DNA from: Bdellovibrionales bacterium GWA1_52_35
GTDB taxonomy: Bacteria > Bdellovibrionota > UBA1018
Direction of reading: 5' to 3'
DNA length: 36,126 bases
Assembly (NCBI GenBank): GCA_001769805.1
Contig: MEPO01000033.1
Coordinates: forward strand, 1-36,126
Shown here: positions 16,562 through 24,201 of the stretch, in pieces
Layout of the letters: each line of letters begins with the position of its first letter
Numbering within the stretch: position 1 is the stretch's first letter
The notes under the pieces: model-generated
The model's input: only the letters and a program-made list of their open reading frames with translations
Told to the model about the DNA's origin: nothing
The model's database searches: none
Made by a program: the position numbers and the translations under genes

Positions 16562-17357
16562 GTTTACCCATGTCCCCTGCCATGCGAGCAATGCGCCAGC
16601 ACTTGTCCTGATTCCCGGAGGACCGGGCCTAAGTTCCCTTACCCTAGGGTCGTTGGATATTCTGAACCGCTCTTTCGACCTACATTTTGTCGATCTGCCT
16701 GGTACCAACGGCCTGCCTTACGGCCGGGACCACTCACTCGAGGAACTGAGCAAGACCATCAACGCCAAGGTTGTTCAGTTACGTCGCCCCACCATTATGC
16801 TTGGCCATTCATTTGGTGGATTTTTCGCCGCAGATGTGGCGCTCAAGGTCACCAATGTCATGGGCTTGGTGTGTATCGGGACTCCGTTTACTGGCGAGAG
16901 TCTACGCGCTGCTGGCGCCAATTACGATCGCCTGAAGACGCCAGCGCTCATCGCCGCCGAAGAAAGGTGGGCCAAAGCTCCCTCCGATAAAACGTTCGCA
17001 GGGTGGCTGGCTGAGTATGGCGAACTTTATTTTGCAGAAGCAACGCAGACTGCTGGACGCGAACTATTACTCCGTGACTCCTCTTCATTTCGTCTGTTTC
17101 AATCACTCCGGCAGGACGCCGCCCGCATGGAAAGTCTTCTTCCGCGGCTCCGGGACTGGCCTCGCGGCAAACTGTTCCTCGCCGGAAAAGAGGATCGTCT
17201 CCTACCGATGGACGTCCTGCTCACCGATGCTGATTCCGGCAGTTTCGATTTCCGCCCCGTTTTAGGTGCGAGCCATTTTGCAATGTTCGATCAGCCCGCA
17301 TCTGTTGCCGGGCTCATTGAAAAGCATTACGCGACAGAAGAAGTGAGAAGTATATGA
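16554..17357 (+). CDS. Alpha/beta hydrolase resembling proline iminopeptidase
   Basis: A 267-aa cytoplasmic-looking alpha/beta hydrolase without a signal peptide. It has an oxyanion segment IPGGPGLS (20-27), close to the HGGPG of proline iminopeptidases. The nucleophile elbow is GHSFGG (Ser86), followed by a probable acid Asp214 in GKEDRLLP and a catalytic His241 in GASHFAMFD. These place it in the iminopeptidase/acyl-hydrolase branch. It overlaps the regulator gene by eight bases and the peptide gene by four. In this setting it could trim or inactivate a signal peptide, but other esterase roles cannot be excluded. Confidence 0.85.
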   Translation: MVKFTHVPCHASNAPALVLIPGGPGLSSLTLGSLDILNRSFDLHFVDLPGTNGLPYGRDHSLEELSKTINAKVVQLRRPTIMLGHSFGGFFAADVALKVTNVMGLVCIGTPFTGESLRAAGANYDRLKTPALIAAEERWAKAPSDKTFAGWLAEYGELYFAEATQTAGRELLLRDSSSFRLFQSLRQDAARMESLLPRLRDWPRGKLFLAGKEDRLLPMDVLLTDADSGSFDFRPVLGASHFAMFDQPASVAGLIEKHYATEEVRSI

Positions 17358-17500
17358 AACGCATTTTCCAAGTTGTTACACTCTTGATCGCTCTCGGCGC
17401 GATCGTTCAAACTGCTGCTCAGGCGATCAAAAAACCGACCTCAGCGCAAAACACTGCTGGGCCGAAAGCAATCCTGCTCGCCGGTGAACCTGGGATTTGA
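17354..17500 (+). CDS. 48-residue secreted peptide precursor, candidate signal
   Basis: A short gene that overlaps the hydrolase stop (ATGA) and ends three bases before the methyltransferase start. The product begins MKRIFQVVTLLIALGAIVQ, a textbook Sec signal peptide with a predicted type I cleavage site after AQA (residue 24). This leaves a 24-residue mature part that starts IKKPTS, contains two lysine/proline pairs and no cysteine, and ends AILLAGEPGI. No family was recognised. Its position among a peptide-binding protein, an aminopeptidase-like hydrolase and a carboxyl-methyltransferase-like enzyme suggests that it is the ligand or its precursor. It could instead be a small periplasmic helper; expression is untested. 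Confidence 0.65.
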   Translation: MKRIFQVVTLLIALGAIVQTAAQAIKKPTSAQNTAGPKAILLAGEPGI

Positions 17501-17503
17501 ACC

Positions 17504-18058
17504 GTGCACACTCGGATAAACAGCTTCCGGTCTGACCCGACTGGGTGGATCGGGGCTGGAATCATGCTCGGATTTGCAGCTTGGGCTGGCTGGAGGTGGG
17601 TCCAGTTTGGACTGCTATTCTTTGCGCTTACGGCACTGCGTGATGTCGCTGCCACATGGTTTCTACTCACTCGACGTCCCGATATCTCCGGCCACCGATT
17701 TTGCACTGCCGATTTGCTTGCATACATTTCGTGCGCGATGCCGTTGTTGTATGTGCCAGGACCCGATCATGGGAAGCTATTCTTCTTTGCCTCGAACGTG
17801 CTCGCAATTTCAGGGTTCGGGCTCGCGACCACTGCTCTATTTGAACTTGGCGTTTCGTTTGGCATATCTCCCGCTTACCGAGGCACCGTTGAATCCGGTG
17901 TCTATCGTTACACGCGACACCCGATGTACACGGGTTATGCGATTGCCGAGGCGAGCTTCATATTGTCCAACCCATATAATATCTGGATTTACGCGATCTC
18001 AATGTTGCTGTATCGACTTCGCGCCCTGAGTGAAAATAGCATTTTAAAGCAAACGTGA
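17504..18058 (+). CDS. Isoprenylcysteine carboxyl methyltransferase-like membrane protein
   Basis: The 184-aa integral membrane protein starts at GTG three bases after the peptide stop. About five hydrophobic segments precede the family signature GVYRYTRHPMYTGY (132-145). A final helix and the RLRALSENSIL segment match the Arg...Glu pattern at the end of ICMT/PEMT/MddA-like enzymes. These use S-adenosylmethionine to methylate carboxyl, thiol or amine groups at the membrane. Here the obvious hypothesis is methylation of the C-terminus of the adjacent peptide or its fragment. This is inference, since bacterial members have varied and mostly unknown substrates. It is the last gene of the operon; no obvious terminator follows. 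Confidence 0.85.
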   Translation: MHTRINSFRSDPTGWIGAGIMLGFAAWAGWRWVQFGLLFFALTALRDVAATWFLLTRRPDISGHRFCTADLLAYISCAMPLLYVPGPDHGKLFFFASNVLAISGFGLATTALFELGVSFGISPAYRGTVESGVYRYTRHPMYTGYAIAEASFILSNPYNIWIYAISMLLYRLRALSENSILKQT

Positions 18059-18066
18059 GCTTATTC

Positions 18067-18510
18067 TCATCTATGCGGGCAAGTCCCCAGCGGGAGCTCC
18101 TTCTTCCAGTCGACAAGTACCTGTGATGTTGGCACCGACTTCCACTTCTCAACGCCAGAACACCTTGGGTCGTCACACATCGCCAGCTTGTGCTTTGATG
18201 AATAGACACAAATAACGAATGTCTTGTCGAACGCATTCAACTCTTGTATCTCAAAATCGTTCAATGTCTCACGAATCTCTCCGGCCGCATCTTCATGGTA
18301 CTGTCCAAGAATCTGCCTATACCGATTCAGATCGAAACGACGAAATCCCTGCCCTGACGTCAACAATACGTCCCCATAGACCTTTTCGTTCATCGTGCCG
18401 AATCTTAGACTCATTCTCTGAAGAGCAACGGTTTCACCAGTGGGCGTCACCGCTATAGTTGTGCATCCGAGCGCCAGCACGATAACCATTGGAAATAGTG
18501 TTTTTCTCAT
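18067..18510 (-). CDS. Putative lipoprotein of unknown function
   Basis: The start is set at 18510, which opens a lipoprotein signal (lipobox ALGC, Cys at about residue 15), giving 147 aa; the longer reading overlaps the upstream gene. It lies two bases after the stop of the phospholipase-like gene, so the two are an operon. The mature domain contains four more cysteines (VICVY, MCDDP, RCSGV, GTCPH) and an Asp/Glu-rich middle. No family was recognised. It converges with the end of the signalling operon eight bases away. Confidence 0.68.
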   Translation of the reverse strand: MRKTLFPMVIVLALGCTTIAVTPTGETVALQRMSLRFGTMNEKVYGDVLLTSGQGFRRFDLNRYRQILGQYHEDAAGEIRETLNDFEIQELNAFDKTFVICVYSSKHKLAMCDDPRCSGVEKWKSVPTSQVLVDWKKELPLGTCPHR

Positions 18511-18512
18511 CT

Positions 18513-19496
18513 TTACACCCACAGTGCCGGCATTTCGGCGAGATTGTTTGCCAATAGAAGGCGTCCATTGTCTAGGTCGATGGCTGGAACTAGTGATCGA
18601 TCGGGCACCTTCCCATTGAAGACCCAATCGTACCCGGCAACGATGACCTCTGGGAATCGGTCAAAATACCTCATTATCACATCATCGAAAAAGTGAACTG
18701 TGTCCTTTTTCATAAAATTGCTTGTAAGTCCCTTCTGTTCCGCATCCTTGGGCATACGGAGAGTCAAGATCTCATCCGATTCACTAATCAAATCGCTATA
18801 ATCTTTAAATGCAATCCCCTGGTCTCCGAGGAGTGACCGATACCACCTAGGGAACTGCCCCTCTGCCGCACCAAAAACGGTTTGCATCGTAGAAATCCAG
18901 CCGCCGACGTCAGCAGGAATCACTTTATGATGAGGATATACTGAGTTGATCTGACGGGAAAAGCTGGCGAGAATTTGAGACTTAAAGTGGCTATCACTGA
19001 TCCACTTTTGTTCGTCTTCGAACTCTAGTCCGTTTACCTCCATATTCAGAAGCTTTCTGGCAAGGAGAACATCTAGTTCCATTTCCAAAACACGATGCGC
19101 CTTTGCAGCCACATCGTAGTCCCCAACCTTGTCTCTTACAAACGGATGCACGAGTCCATCGGCGACTAGGTGGGAGCAATATCCAATGTAGAACGCATAT
19201 AGCGCTCGTGCCTGATCGATCGGGCCGCCGCCTTCAACGATGGCTCTGGCTTCTGTCATTCCGCGAATAGGAACAAGATCAGTCACTCGGTAGTGCAGGT
19301 CATCCGCCACTAACTTGTGGCTCTTAAACAACTTGAGATCCAGATCGCTCATGTAGGGCAAGTCCGGCGCCACTGAACCAATCAGAAATGCGCCTGGCTC
19401 GCTCCGAAGCACGGCGGCTACAATCGGCTCCGCCTCATCGGCTACCCGATCAATTACAAACCTCGACAGCAACATGTGGGTGATACCGCTTGGCAT
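18513..19496 (-). CDS. Zinc-dependent phospholipase C-like protein
   Basis: A 327-aa protein whose start MPSGITHMLLSR and following segments FLIGSVAPDLPYM and YIGYCSHLVADGLVHPF match the Zn_dep_PLPC family (PF00882). That fold binds metal through the N-terminal His, the HxxxD motif and downstream His residues, as in clostridial alpha-toxin. There is no signal peptide, so it is probably cytoplasmic, and whether it acts on phospholipids is open. It is followed closely by a lipoprotein gene and lies 84 bp downstream of the CBASS E2 gene. An operon link to CBASS is not supported by spacing. Confidence 0.78.
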   Translation of the reverse strand: MPSGITHMLLSRFVIDRVADEAEPIVAAVLRSEPGAFLIGSVAPDLPYMSDLDLKLFKSHKLVADDLHYRVTDLVPIRGMTEARAIVEGGGPIDQARALYAFYIGYCSHLVADGLVHPFVRDKVGDYDVAAKAHRVLEMELDVLLARKLLNMEVNGLEFEDEQKWISDSHFKSQILASFSRQINSVYPHHKVIPADVGGWISTMQTVFGAAEGQFPRWYRSLLGDQGIAFKDYSDLISESDEILTLRMPKDAEQKGLTSNFMKKDTVHFFDDVIMRYFDRFPEVIVAGYDWVFNGKVPDRSLVPAIDLDNGRLLLANNLAEMPALWV

Positions 19497-19580
19497 AAAG
19501 TGTCTCCTTGCGTTTTGTGATTGGGAACTGGAGTTCGATGGAAAATACTCTACATGCTAAAACCTCGACCGTTATAATCT

Positions 19581-20240
19581 TCATGTCATAGTTTTCCTTG
19601 TAAGGATGCGTCTCAAGAAGATCCATTCTGTGTCAGGAAGACGTTGTCTGAGATTGGAAATCAAGTGCCAGTGACAATTTTTGAGACGTTTATTCTGACT
19701 GCACGGACATTTCCATTGGCGAGGTGGCTCTTCAACGACGGGAATATCCAGCACACGTCGGAGCTGATCTCGATTTTGCAGGGAAAGGCGCTCAAGAAAG
19801 TATTCAATGACGCCGTCATCGCCATGACTTCTTTCTCCAAAAATCCATTTTCCAGTCAGGCTTCGATATGCTTGAGAAAAGAAGAACTCCTTTACCGGGC
19901 CGTTGAGAAACTCTGTGAAGCCCGATCCTGGCGGCCATTTCTCCCAACGTTCAGGGGGAGCGAAAAGGCACGCTGAGCCATCAGGGTTAAAGTGATTTCC
20001 GGGGCTCTTTTCAATTTCTCCGCCTATTTCAAACACAACAGGAACTTCATCCGGGTAGCGATCTGGAAAGACAATCCGCATCTGATACTCGCGAATAAGC
20101 GATGCTTCTCCGTAAACTGGCCACCGACCTTCGACTTCGAATTGTTCGCCGTTAAAGTGATATCGCAGGTATGGGAACGCCATCAGTTCGGCTTTTACTC
20201 GATCCAGTACTTCAGAACGGGTTTTCCACCAGATCGACAT
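19581..20240 (-). CDS. E2-like protein of type II-short CBASS, with SEC-C-like tail
   Basis: The ATG at 20240 lies two bases after the CD-NTase stop and is preferred to an in-frame GTG at 20255 that overlaps it. The 219-aa product has a ubiquitin-E2-like core with YPDEVP (62-67) and HFNPDGSACLF (83-93), where Cys91 is the expected catalytic cysteine. In type II-short CBASS a lone E2-like enzyme, without E1 or deconjugase, modifies the CD-NTase and raises its activity. A C-terminal CPCSQNKRLKNCH segment (178-190) resembles the SEC-C zinc motif and is an unusual addition. No E1 or JAB gene is nearby, consistent with the short type. Confidence 0.82.
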   Translation of the reverse strand: MSIWWKTRSEVLDRVKAELMAFPYLRYHFNGEQFEVEGRWPVYGEASLIREYQMRIVFPDRYPDEVPVVFEIGGEIEKSPGNHFNPDGSACLFAPPERWEKWPPGSGFTEFLNGPVKEFFFSQAYRSLTGKWIFGERSHGDDGVIEYFLERLSLQNRDQLRRVLDIPVVEEPPRQWKCPCSQNKRLKNCHWHLISNLRQRLPDTEWIFLRRILTRKTMT

Positions 20241-20242
20241 TG

Positions 20243-21262
20243 TTACCAACGGCACCAGGGTTTCGACGGGTTGATGAAAGCCGGAGCTGCGGCTTCCATA
20301 TCTCGAATAGCATGCACGCGCGAATCCGTGGAAGAATCTTCGAATTTCCTAAGCGACTCAGGAAAATCACTGCCGAACTGCCTTCTCAAAATCTTTGCAG
20401 CATCATCGTCAGACTTGTAGCGTGCCGATTCAAGATCACTCAAGAGAGACCCAAATCTTGATTTCAGGCGCTCCATCGCTTTGTCGCTGAGTTTTGCGAA
20501 AACATCCTCGAATTCTTGGGTCGGCTTCCTGATGGAGACCCGTCCATACGTATTCTTCACGGCGCAGGCCACGGCAATGAGGGCTTCAAGATCATTGGAG
20601 TCACCATTCTGGTCCAGAAATGGGGTGTTTAACTTATTGATAACGAGAAGGAGTGTAGCGAGTCCAAAGGGCTTGTCGGGGGAATCATCAGGGATGTCTA
20701 TGTCGTTCCAACGCTTGAGGTAACGAGTGAGCCGTTGAAGCTGATCCGATCCACTTGAGTCCTTGGTGCCCACAAATGGTTTGCGTGCGTCGGATATATA
20801 GTCTTTGAGTTTCTTCGGCTCCGCAGGCTTCCAAGAACCATCTTTGTGGGCAAGTTGGTAATTCTCGACATCATCCTGATCCTTGAAACGGGCGTACACG
20901 ACGAGATCGACATGGTATCCTGCGGCATAGCGAACGCGGATACAGGGTCCACGGTCTTCGACGTTTTTGGTATGATCCGCAATGGCGTCGTAAACCCATT
21001 TCCTTACCGTCTTCGCCTCATAGTCGAAGGCCTGAATCGGGAAATCAAGTCCGACATCTATGTCATATTCGATATCGCCGAGCGGCTTCACGCCGACACC
21101 ATAGATGTAACTTCCCTGGTTCAAGGCCACCGGAAGCGGCTGCCCGGCTTTTTTGAGTGACGCCCGAATCTTCTCTACGAGAATATCGCGTTTTTCGCGA
21201 AGCTCTTCGGTTTCAACTTTGATCTCCTTGTGGAACCGAGTGAAGTATTGCTGAATGCTCAT
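20243..21262 (-). CDS. CD-NTase (cyclic oligonucleotide synthase) of CBASS
   Basis: A 339-aa nucleotidyltransferase. The GS motif is at 50-51 (NQGSYIYG), followed by EYDIDVGL with catalytic Asp67 and Asp69, and a third Asp119 in YHVDLVV. This is the Pol-beta-like active site of bacterial cGAS-like enzymes. After sensing phage infection such enzymes make cyclic di- or trinucleotides that activate the effector. It overlaps the patatin gene by four bases (ATGA) and precedes the E2 gene by two. The C-terminus, ending SKPWCRW, would be the presumed attachment site for E2-dependent conjugation. The nucleotide product cannot be deduced from sequence. Confidence 0.9.
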   Translation of the reverse strand: MSIQQYFTRFHKEIKVETEELREKRDILVEKIRASLKKAGQPLPVALNQGSYIYGVGVKPLGDIEYDIDVGLDFPIQAFDYEAKTVRKWVYDAIADHTKNVEDRGPCIRVRYAAGYHVDLVVYARFKDQDDVENYQLAHKDGSWKPAEPKKLKDYISDARKPFVGTKDSSGSDQLQRLTRYLKRWNDIDIPDDSPDKPFGLATLLLVINKLNTPFLDQNGDSNDLEALIAVACAVKNTYGRVSIRKPTQEFEDVFAKLSDKAMERLKSRFGSLLSDLESARYKSDDDAAKILRRQFGSDFPESLRKFEDSSTDSRVHAIRDMEAAAPAFINPSKPWCRW

Positions 21263-22353
21263 GGGACAATCTCCTTGGAATGTAAGATAGGCATTTCGGA
21301 AAAAATGTGGCGCAGCGCTTGATAGCTGTCGTTCTCTTTCAATGTACGGCCAAAAATCATGAGTGCATCAGAGTTTCCTAGTTCAATGAGGGTTGATTGC
21401 GCACGTGCTGACGCGCAATCAAGACCCAAATGACTGGCCTGCTCAGAGGAAGGAGCAGACTGATCGAGACGCAGGAGGCTTATCTGCCGGCCGCAGCGGT
21501 GAAAGTGTTGAATCAGAAAATCAGCCATGAACTGGTGTCCGCTTGCTTGGCCGTCCATAGAAAGTTCAAGAGCACGTATGCCGAAATTCCACTCAAGAAG
21601 TCCTCGCTTGGCCTCCGACGGCAGCAGTGCGCCGCCACTGGGCGGTGGGCAGGTGCCAATTGAGACGATCTCAACTGGGCGATCGGCTTCTGTTATATGA
21701 AGTGCTTCGACGAGGGCCACGAGAACTGGATTGTTCGCCCACAATCCACCGTCCACATAATGTGAAACCTGATTTTGAATGTGGGGGTTGGCTATGGAAC
21801 CTACAGGCAAAACAATAGGAGCTGCTGAGGTTGCAATACAAACATCCTCTAGGGTTCGGCCATCATCGGCGTTACGTTGAGGATCGTGCGCGGTTTTGAA
21901 TACCCTCGATTTATGAGTCGCAAGATCTAGACTCGTGATACAGAGGCCGATTTTTCTGCGTTCATACACGCTACCCACGGTTTCGGATTTGAAGATCGCT
22001 CTCAGGGCATTGCGCAGAAGCTCATTTGAATTTGCCGGCTTTCGTAGGTTTCGGAGAGCCCATTTCAGTTTCGCCGTAAACTTTTTTGGAACGGGGTCGC
22101 GAAAAATTGCAGGCCCTTCATTTCTATATAGGTCAATCACTCTTTCGATGGGTACCCCCGCGGCGAGGGCGCACGCCAAGATGCCGCCCGTGCTGGTCCC
22201 AGCGATGAGATTAAATCCCTTTCCGATGTCGAGTTGGTTACTGGGGGAGAAGCGCTGCGCCAACGTGCTAAGAACGGACGCAGTGTACAGCCCCCGCATA
22301 CCGCCGCCATCCAGGGAAAGGACTCTAAAAGGTTTGATTTCGTTTTGAACCAT
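21259..22353 (-). CDS. capV: Patatin-like phospholipase effector (CapV-like) of CBASS
   Basis: The start at 22353 has a perfect GGAGG ribosome-binding site, giving 364 aa. It carries the patatin fold: oxyanion loop DGGGMRG (15-21), nucleophile elbow GTSTGG (Ser54) and catalytic Asp201 in DGGLWANNP. CapV-type effectors bind the cyclic nucleotide from the CD-NTase and degrade the inner membrane, killing infected cells. The gene overlaps the CD-NTase start (ATGA). The operator at 22390-22409 lies about 40 bp upstream. The CBASS role follows from the conserved gene trio, not from the enzyme alone. Confidence 0.88.
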   Translation of the reverse strand: MVQNEIKPFRVLSLDGGGMRGLYTASVLSTLAQRFSPSNQLDIGKGFNLIAGTSTGGILACALAAGVPIERVIDLYRNEGPAIFRDPVPKKFTAKLKWALRNLRKPANSNELLRNALRAIFKSETVGSVYERRKIGLCITSLDLATHKSRVFKTAHDPQRNADDGRTLEDVCIATSAAPIVLPVGSIANPHIQNQVSHYVDGGLWANNPVLVALVEALHITEADRPVEIVSIGTCPPPSGGALLPSEAKRGLLEWNFGIRALELSMDGQASGHQFMADFLIQHFHRCGRQISLLRLDQSAPSSEQASHLGLDCASARAQSTLIELGNSDALMIFGRTLKENDSYQALRHIFSEMPILHSKEIVP

Positions 22354-22389
22354 TATTCCTCCGCGGGACCAGAAACCCGTCAATCCGCC

Positions 22390-22409
22390 GATACGCTGAT
22401 TAGCGTATC
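22390..22409 (-). promoter_or_regulatory. CBASS promoter operator (dyad)
   Basis: Arms GATACGCT and AGCGTATC form a perfect 8-bp inverted repeat around four bases. On the minus strand it contains an extended -10 (TGATACGCT), so a bound repressor would block polymerase. The predicted leader to the patatin ATG is about 42 bases. A variant of the same dyad is found upstream of the helix-turn-helix gene. Confidence 0.7.
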
Positions 22410-22449
22410 ACCAGACAACCAAGGAACGCAAGTGGGAATCTAAAATAAA

Positions 22450-23163
22450 TTATGAGAAGAGCGATGGGCCGCGTTCATGCCCCAAGATGCCCAATTTAAG
22501 GAGGCGCACACGCGCTGCATCTTGCGATACTTGAAATTCACGAGAAATCAGGTCGATAATGTGGCGGCCGTTTTCACTTTGTGGAGAAATTGGGCCGAAG
22601 TGGTTACGAGAGCTAACAAAATCCGCTGCAAGTTTGCGAATGAATGAAATTGGCATCAAAATAGCACCGCAGATATATCCAGCCTGCCACTCCATCCAAT
22701 CTGCCTGAGGGGCGTCGATAATATTTTCACGCTTGCTGATTAGCCTCTGGGGGGCTCCACTCTGAAAAAGTAGTCCTTGCTCCTGATTGAGGCTGAACAG
22801 GTAAGCGTGAAACTTAACGTGTCCGTATTCGTGAGTTAACGTGGTTCGAAGGCGATTCTCGAAGCGCTGGTCCTCGGTTAGTCGCCCAGAAATACGTACA
22901 AGGGGCTTCTTTCCAGGGCGAAATTCGGTCATACCCTCTACATCAGCGCCGTATTCTGCAAGATCGGCGTAGCAATCAAGCTCATAAGCATCTCGTTCAA
23001 TCAAGCTCTTTAAATCTTCGGTATCAACAGGAAATCGGACCACGCCGTGCTTATCTTGAAGATAAGAGCGAATTATTTTTTCGCACTCCTGATCCAGCTC
23101 TCCAGGTTGGTAGTAAGGGCGTTCGCCGAATCTACCTGTTCTATCTTTTACATATAGAACCAT
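22450..23163 (-). CDS. capP: ImmA/IrrE-type metalloprotease (CapP-like)
   Basis: A 237-aa protein with a zinc-protease motif HEYGH (111-115) and a likely third ligand Glu158 in DWMEWQAGYICGAILMP, the standard ImmA/IrrE arrangement. Such proteases cleave a partner helix-turn-helix repressor. Its start overlaps the stop of the regulator gene by one base (TAATG). The pair sits directly upstream of the CBASS genes, as described for CapH/CapP, in which CapP cleaves CapH after DNA damage or infection to induce CBASS. The function is inferred from this match in family and position. Confidence 0.85.
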   Translation of the reverse strand: MVLYVKDRTGRFGERPYYQPGELDQECEKIIRSYLQDKHGVVRFPVDTEDLKSLIERDAYELDCYADLAEYGADVEGMTEFRPGKKPLVRISGRLTEDQRFENRLRTTLTHEYGHVKFHAYLFSLNQEQGLLFQSGAPQRLISKRENIIDAPQADWMEWQAGYICGAILMPISFIRKLAADFVSSRNHFGPISPQSENGRHIIDLISREFQVSQDAARVRLLKLGILGHERGPSLFS

Positions 23164-23498
23164 TAACGCCGCCCACCGCTTTTTGTTTCGGTCTTACGGA
23201 AAGCAACCATTGCCTTCTCGAATTGCTCTGGGGTCATTCGTTCTCGGCGCTCGGGCTCGGGAAAGCGGCCATTCAAGTAGTGCAAATAGTCCGCATCTAG
23301 CTTCAAAGCCTTGGCGAATTCCTTCACCATATGATCCGAAGAGGGACTCCGACGATCTCGTTCAATGTCATTCAGGTATTGAGGAGAGATGGGTTCGCCA
23401 TCTTCTCGAAGAATTCTCTCAGCAAGCTGCTTCTGGCTTAGGCCTACGCCTTTTCGTGCCTCAGCGATAACGCTGCCAAATGTTAGTTCGTCTGCCAT
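23163..23498 (-). CDS. capH: XRE-family repressor (CapH-like)
   Basis: The start at 23498 is preferred: GTGGGGA lies seven bases upstream, and the distance from the -10 box (about 44 bases of leader) matches that of the CBASS promoter. A longer start at 23525 has no ribosome-binding site. The 111-aa product has an N-terminal helix-turn-helix (VIAEARKGVGLSQKQLAERI...ISPQYLNDIERDRRSPS). A short C-terminal part follows, with MTPEQFEKAMVAF near the end as a possible dimer/cleavage segment. It is translationally coupled to the protease. It probably represses itself and CBASS through the shared dyad. Confidence 0.85.
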   Translation of the reverse strand: MADELTFGSVIAEARKGVGLSQKQLAERILREDGEPISPQYLNDIERDRRSPSSDHMVKEFAKALKLDADYLHYLNGRFPEPERRERMTPEQFEKAMVAFRKTETKSGGRR

Positions 23499-23536
23499 AT
23501 TCATTCCCCACTTTGTATTCACCATGATGCGTGGCT

Positions 23537-23556
23537 AATCCGCTTATCAGCATATC
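23537..23556 (-). promoter_or_regulatory. capH promoter operator (imperfect dyad)
   Basis: The site aligns base for base with the CBASS operator: half-sites GATATGCT (7 of 8) and AGCGGATT (6 of 8) with the same four-base spacing, read on the minus strand. It also overlaps an extended -10 (TGATATGCT). Its weaker match would give weaker repression of the regulator than of the effector genes. Confidence 0.65.
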
Positions 23557-23566
23557 ACGAAGGATT

Positions 23567-23749
23567 TCAGCTTGCCACTAGAGCTTCACGCCAGAAGTAG
23601 ATCCGGGTTGCGCTTATTCGGAGCGTGCGATTCCTTGATGGGATGGGACTGCGCCGCTGGTCTTCGCGTAGAATCAGGGAGAGCTGTCCGGTTGAGACGG
23701 CCGTGACAGCGAGAACGACTGCAATCTGAATCAGCTTGTCGAGGCTCAT
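23567..23749 (-). CDS. Small hydrophobic peptide, paralogue of 24443-24613 product
   Basis: A 60-aa product whose N-terminal part (residues 5-28) has the pattern KLIQIAVVLAVTAVSTGQLSLIL, a likely single membrane segment, followed by a basic tail. The same pattern occurs in the 56-aa product encoded at 24443-24613. The start ATG overlaps the stop of the zinc-ribbon gene (ATGA) and has GAGG upstream. The second half diverges from the paralogue, perhaps after a frameshift. The function is unknown; a membrane-active peptide is one possibility. Confidence 0.6.
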   Translation of the reverse strand: MSLDKLIQIAVVLAVTAVSTGQLSLILREDQRRSPIPSRNRTLRISATRIYFWREALVAS

Positions 23750-24177
23750 AGGGCCTCTAGGTCTGAGGTCCAGTAGTAACTGCTGCCGTGGTCGAAGCTG
23801 ATAATGTTACCCTCGTCAGCCTCTTGGGATTCCCACTCGGCCTTGGCAACGTTCCAGGAGACCGGGTCCATTTCCTTGGCGACACTCACGGTATCCATCT
23901 CCATCCACGCGACAGTCACAGTCTCGGGATAGCACTGGCGAACTGATTCCTCAAAAGCTTCTTCGGTGTTAACCGGCGTGAGTTCTGTGCTTAAAATCTC
24001 GCGAATGATCCAATCGGTTCCCCACTCGCAGCCAACTCCGGGCATTTCCCGCATCAAATCATCTGACCCACAGGTCTTGCAGCGACCCGTTGGCGCCTGG
24101 CGATAGCATGAATAGCAGAACGGAATTGATTTCTTGATGGCCAGTTGTTCGAGCTTTTCTTTAATTTCGGTTTTCAT
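23746..24177 (-). CDS. Zinc-ribbon protein of unknown function
   Basis: Start at 24177 with GGGAG five bases upstream; the longer frame upstream is Arg/Pro/Gly-rich and lies in the hairpin leader. The 143-aa product has a CYSCYRQAPTGRCKTCG zinc-ribbon-like segment (about residues 20-37) and an acidic C-terminal half rich in Glu, Trp and Met. No family was recognised. It is sandwiched between two paralogous small hydrophobic peptides and coupled to the second, which suggests a three-gene unit carried with the mobile region. Confidence 0.65.
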   Translation of the reverse strand: MKTEIKEKLEQLAIKKSIPFCYSCYRQAPTGRCKTCGSDDLMREMPGVGCEWGTDWIIREILSTELTPVNTEEAFEESVRQCYPETVTVAWMEMDTVSVAKEMDPVSWNVAKAEWESQEADEGNIISFDHGSSYYWTSDLEAL

Positions 24178-24201
24178 ATCGTCTCCCTTTGTTTCTGTTT
24201 G

